DNA of 57,279 bases from an uncultured Cryomorphaceae bacterium (lineage in GTDB: Bacteria; Bacteroidota; Bacteroidia; Flavobacteriales; Schleiferiaceae). Location: contig CAKZNE010000117.1 in assembly GCA_937129395.1 (NCBI GenBank), positions 1 to 57,279 of the forward strand. The letters run 5' to 3'. This document shows, one piece after another, positions 54,883 to 57,279 of this stretch (position 1 is the first letter of the stretch; every line of letters begins with the position of its first letter). The notes below the pieces were generated by a model. The model saw nothing but the letters and a program-made list of their open reading frames with translations. It was not told where the DNA came from and searched no databases. Position numbers and translations under genes: made by a program.

Positions 54883-55734
54883 CTAGGTGTATAAAGATCC
54901 AGCGTTAACAACCGGTTGAACGTTTTTATCCCCACATAAAACAACCATTAAATTACTCACCATAGTTGCTCTTTTTTCATTGTCTAATTCCAAGATTTCT
55001 TTGTGACTTAGCTGTTCCAAAGCCATTTCTACCATGCCTACCGCACCTTCAACTATTTTCAATCTTGCCGCAACAATGGCTGTTGCCTGTTGCCTTTGTA
55101 ACATGGCTCCTGCAATTTCTGATGAATAGGCCAAATGACTAATTCTAGCTTCAATCACCTCAATTCCAGCAATATTTAGCCTTTCTTGCATTTCAGTATC
55201 CAATTGGTGATTAATATCTTCCAAACCAGAACGTAGGCTCATCTCAGATTCGTCATCATCAAAAGTGTCGTATGGGTATGCACTTGCCAACTTTCGTATT
55301 GCTGTTTCACTTTGGATAATTACAAATTCTTCAAAATCATTTACATCAAAGGCTGCTTTATAAGTGTCCTTTACCTTCCAAACCAAAACAACCCCAATCA
55401 TAATCGGATTTCCCAATTGGTCATTCACCTTAATGGGTTTGCTATCTAAATTCCTTGCCCTTAGGCTTATTTTCCTTTTGCTGAAGAAAGGATTTACCCA
55501 ATGAAAGCCATTTTTTAAAACTGTTCCTTTATAATCTCCGAAAAGCACAAGCACTGCTGCCTTATTAGGATTTACAACCATAAAACCAACAAGATGGATT
55601 ACGGCAATAATTATGGGTATAAGCCCTAGGATGTTTTTCCTGCTAAACAAAAAGATGGCAATGCCCAAAAGGGCAAAATTGAGAATCAAATGTAAATAGC
55701 CAGATTGTGTTTTTATAATTTTTTCAGTTTCCAT
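54883..55734 (-). CDS. SPFH/Band 7 domain protein
   Basis: [69 protein letters not shown]. Confidence 0.93.
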   Translation of the reverse strand: METEKIIKTQSGYLHLILNFALLGIAIFLFSRKNILGLIPIIIAVIHLVGFMVVNPNKAAVLVLFGDYKGTVLKNGFHWVNPFFSKRKISLRARNLDSKPIKVNDQLGNPIMIGVVLVWKVKDTYKAAFDVNDFEEFVIIQSETAIRKLASAYPYDTFDDDESEMSLRSGLEDINHQLDTEMQERLNIAGIEVIEARISHLAYSSEIAGAMLQRQQATAIVAARLKIVEGAVGMVEMALEQLSHKEILELDNEKRATMVSNLMVVLCGDKNVQPVVNAGSLYT

Positions 55735-55814
55735 TAGTTTGATATTAAAATGATATTACAATAATACAAGAAAATATTTTATCTGCCAAATGTCTTTAGT
55801 AGAGGAATCCATCC

Positions 55815-55822
55815 TATATTTG
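55815..55822 (+). promoter_or_regulatory. -7 box TATATTTG upstream of YceI gene
   Basis: Exact TAnnTTTG 31 bp upstream of the ATG at 55853. Confidence 0.6.
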
Positions 55823-55852
55823 CAATCGTTGTTTAAACATTAATTATATAAA

Positions 55853-56533
55853 ATGAAATTATTTAGTAAAATTTTAGGCCTTGCCCTAGTTAGCGGAATG
55901 GTAGCTTGCAGCAATGCCCCAGAAGAAGCAATTGAAGCAACCGATGCAAAAGAAGTTGCAAAGGAAGTGGTGTCTGCGGAAACCTTTTCAGTAGTTACAG
56001 ACGGTGATGAAATCAATTGGATTGGCTTTAAAACCTATAATGACGATTCCCATTCAGGAACACTTCAAGTAGAAGAAGGTGAGTTTCAAACGGAAGGTGG
56101 AAACATCGTAAGTGGAAAATTTGTGATCAATATGGCTTCTATTAATAATACCGATATGCCTGCTGATAGTGAAGGAAAAGGAAAATTAGAAAGTCATTTA
56201 AAAGGTGATGACTTTTTTGCAGTGGACCAATACCCAACAGCAACTTTTTCTTTAACAAGTGTGAAACTTGCGGATGAATCTGACACAACTGGAGCTACTC
56301 ACATTTTAAGTGGAAACTTAAGTATGAGAGATCAAGAAAAGAATATTACAATTCCCGCAATGGTTAATATGGAAGGTGATAAAATCGAAATTAAAACTCC
56401 TGAGTTTGTAATTGACCGTACCCAATGGAATGTAAATCATAACTCCACAGCAAGTGCAGAAGCTGTAAGTAAGGACTATTTAATTGATAACAATATCAAA
56501 TTAAAAATTACCCTTATAGCTAAAAAATCCTGA
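55853..56533 (+). CDS. YceI-family lipoprotein
   Basis: Lipobox VSGMVACS; INWIGFKTYNDDSHSGTLQVEEGEFQ; ADSEGKGKLESHLKGDDFFAVDQYPTATFSLTSV. Confidence 0.92.
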   Translation: MKLFSKILGLALVSGMVACSNAPEEAIEATDAKEVAKEVVSAETFSVVTDGDEINWIGFKTYNDDSHSGTLQVEEGEFQTEGGNIVSGKFVINMASINNTDMPADSEGKGKLESHLKGDDFFAVDQYPTATFSLTSVKLADESDTTGATHILSGNLSMRDQEKNITIPAMVNMEGDKIEIKTPEFVIDRTQWNVNHNSTASAEAVSKDYLIDNNIKLKITLIAKKS

Positions 56534-56555
56534 TACAATTTTATTGTATATTTAG

Positions 56556-56585
56556 AAAGTCCCGCCTAGAGCGGGACTTTTTTTT
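56556..56585 (+). terminator. Rho-independent terminator
   Basis: AAAGTCCCGC-CTAGA-GCGGGACTTT followed by T5. Confidence 0.92.
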
Positions 56586-56609
56586 GGATTAAACTGAAAT
56601 CTCTACAAT

Positions 56610-57279
56610 TTGAATACAGAAGCTAAGCCTCAAGGGATAAAATCTTGGGCAATGGACGATAGACCACGAGAAAAATTGATGACAAAAGGAAAGGGCAGTC
56701 TTTCCAACGCAGAACTATTAGCCATATTAATAGGAACAGGAACCGCCAAAGATTCAGCGGTTGATTTGGGAAAAAAGATAATGGACTTTGTAGGTCACGA
56801 TCTTAAAACTTTGGCCCGAAAAACTGTAGAAGAACTCACTCAAATTAAGGGAATTGGTAAGGTTAAAGCCATCAATATCATTACGGCATTGGAAATTGGA
56901 CAAAGAAGAAGATATGCAGATGCCCAGAAAAGAGCGAGCATTTTGGATAGTCGATCCGCCTTTGAATTGTTGCAGCCTACTTTAGGTGAATTGCAACATG
57001 AAGAATTCTGGGCTATATTTTTATCTCATTCCAATAAGGTTTTGGATATCCAACAAATTAGTAGTGGTGGTATTACAGGTACGGTGGCAGATGTACGATT
57101 GATTTTTAAAAAAGGTTTGCTTTATGGCGCCACCTCAATTGTTCTGGCACATAATCATCCATCGGGGAATACACAGCCAAGTTCGCCTGATAAACTTCTA
57201 ACTAAGAAATTAATTGAGGCAGGACTGATAATGAATATTAAGGTAATTGATCATTTGATAATAACCGAAACAGAATACT
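56610..57279 (+). CDS. radC: RadC family protein (JAB/MPN domain), 3' truncated by window edge
   Basis: TTG start; MNTEAKPQGIKSWAMDDRPREKLMTKGKGSLSNAELLAILIGTG...LVLAHNHPSGNTQPSSPD; runs open to the end; absent from the ORF track. Confidence 0.93.
   Translation, partial: MNTEAKPQGIKSWAMDDRPREKLMTKGKGSLSNAELLAILIGTGTAKDSAVDLGKKIMDFVGHDLKTLARKTVEELTQIKGIGKVKAINIITALEIGQRRRYADAQKRASILDSRSAFELLQPTLGELQHEEFWAIFLSHSNKVLDIQQISSGGITGTVADVRLIFKKGLLYGATSIVLAHNHPSGNTQPSSPDKLLTKKLIEAGLIMNIKVIDHLIITETEY

Noticed and set aside
1-57279. tRNA, rRNA, CRISPR arrays, transposases, prophage genes
   Set aside because: None recognised by eye on either strand; no transposase or integrase ORF in the track.

Overview
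AT-rich Bacteroidetes (Flavobacteriia-like) chromosomal segment dominated by a ~45 kb, nearly unidirectional surface-polysaccharide locus (about 3.5-49.9 kb). Left flank: 3' part of recQ, a bestrophin-like channel and a T9SS/gliding-type secreted protein (minus strand). The locus contains a WbpD-like acyltransferase, an SLC13 permease with cysC-cysD-cysN sulfate activation, and Wza/Wzc export genes. Next comes a hairpin-preceded wHTH regulator, then WbpA/WbpB-like genes and a legionaminic/sialic-acid-like pathway using a PtmE-type nucleotidyltransferase. There are two complete but differently ordered sugar-amidation trios (PP-loop amidotransferase + HisH + HisF), a Wzx flippase, a Wzy-like polymerase and a CapE/RmlD-like/CapG-type L-amino-sugar pathway. 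A PIG-L deacetylase / initiating transferase / formyltransferase-like module is followed by a second initiating transferase with a bacillosamine-like PglD/E/F set, a RemB/Wzi-like outer-membrane protein, and an XrtF-type exosortase with its partner. Right flank: a MacB-like ABC efflux set, a small RHH protein missed by the ORF track, an SPFH protein, YceI and a truncated radC. Most notable: a perfect 16-bp hairpin plus T-tract abutting a TATATTTG promoter box ahead of the regulator; a 22-bp promoter element repeated 21/22 before two cluster operons; both HisF paralogues lacking the catalytic Asp11; a formyltransferase-like protein lacking the canonical Asn; a Wza reading frame without a usable start codon; an A12 tract in a glycosyltransferase; and an exosortase with no visible substrate. 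All functional assignments were read by eye from the translations; no searches were run.
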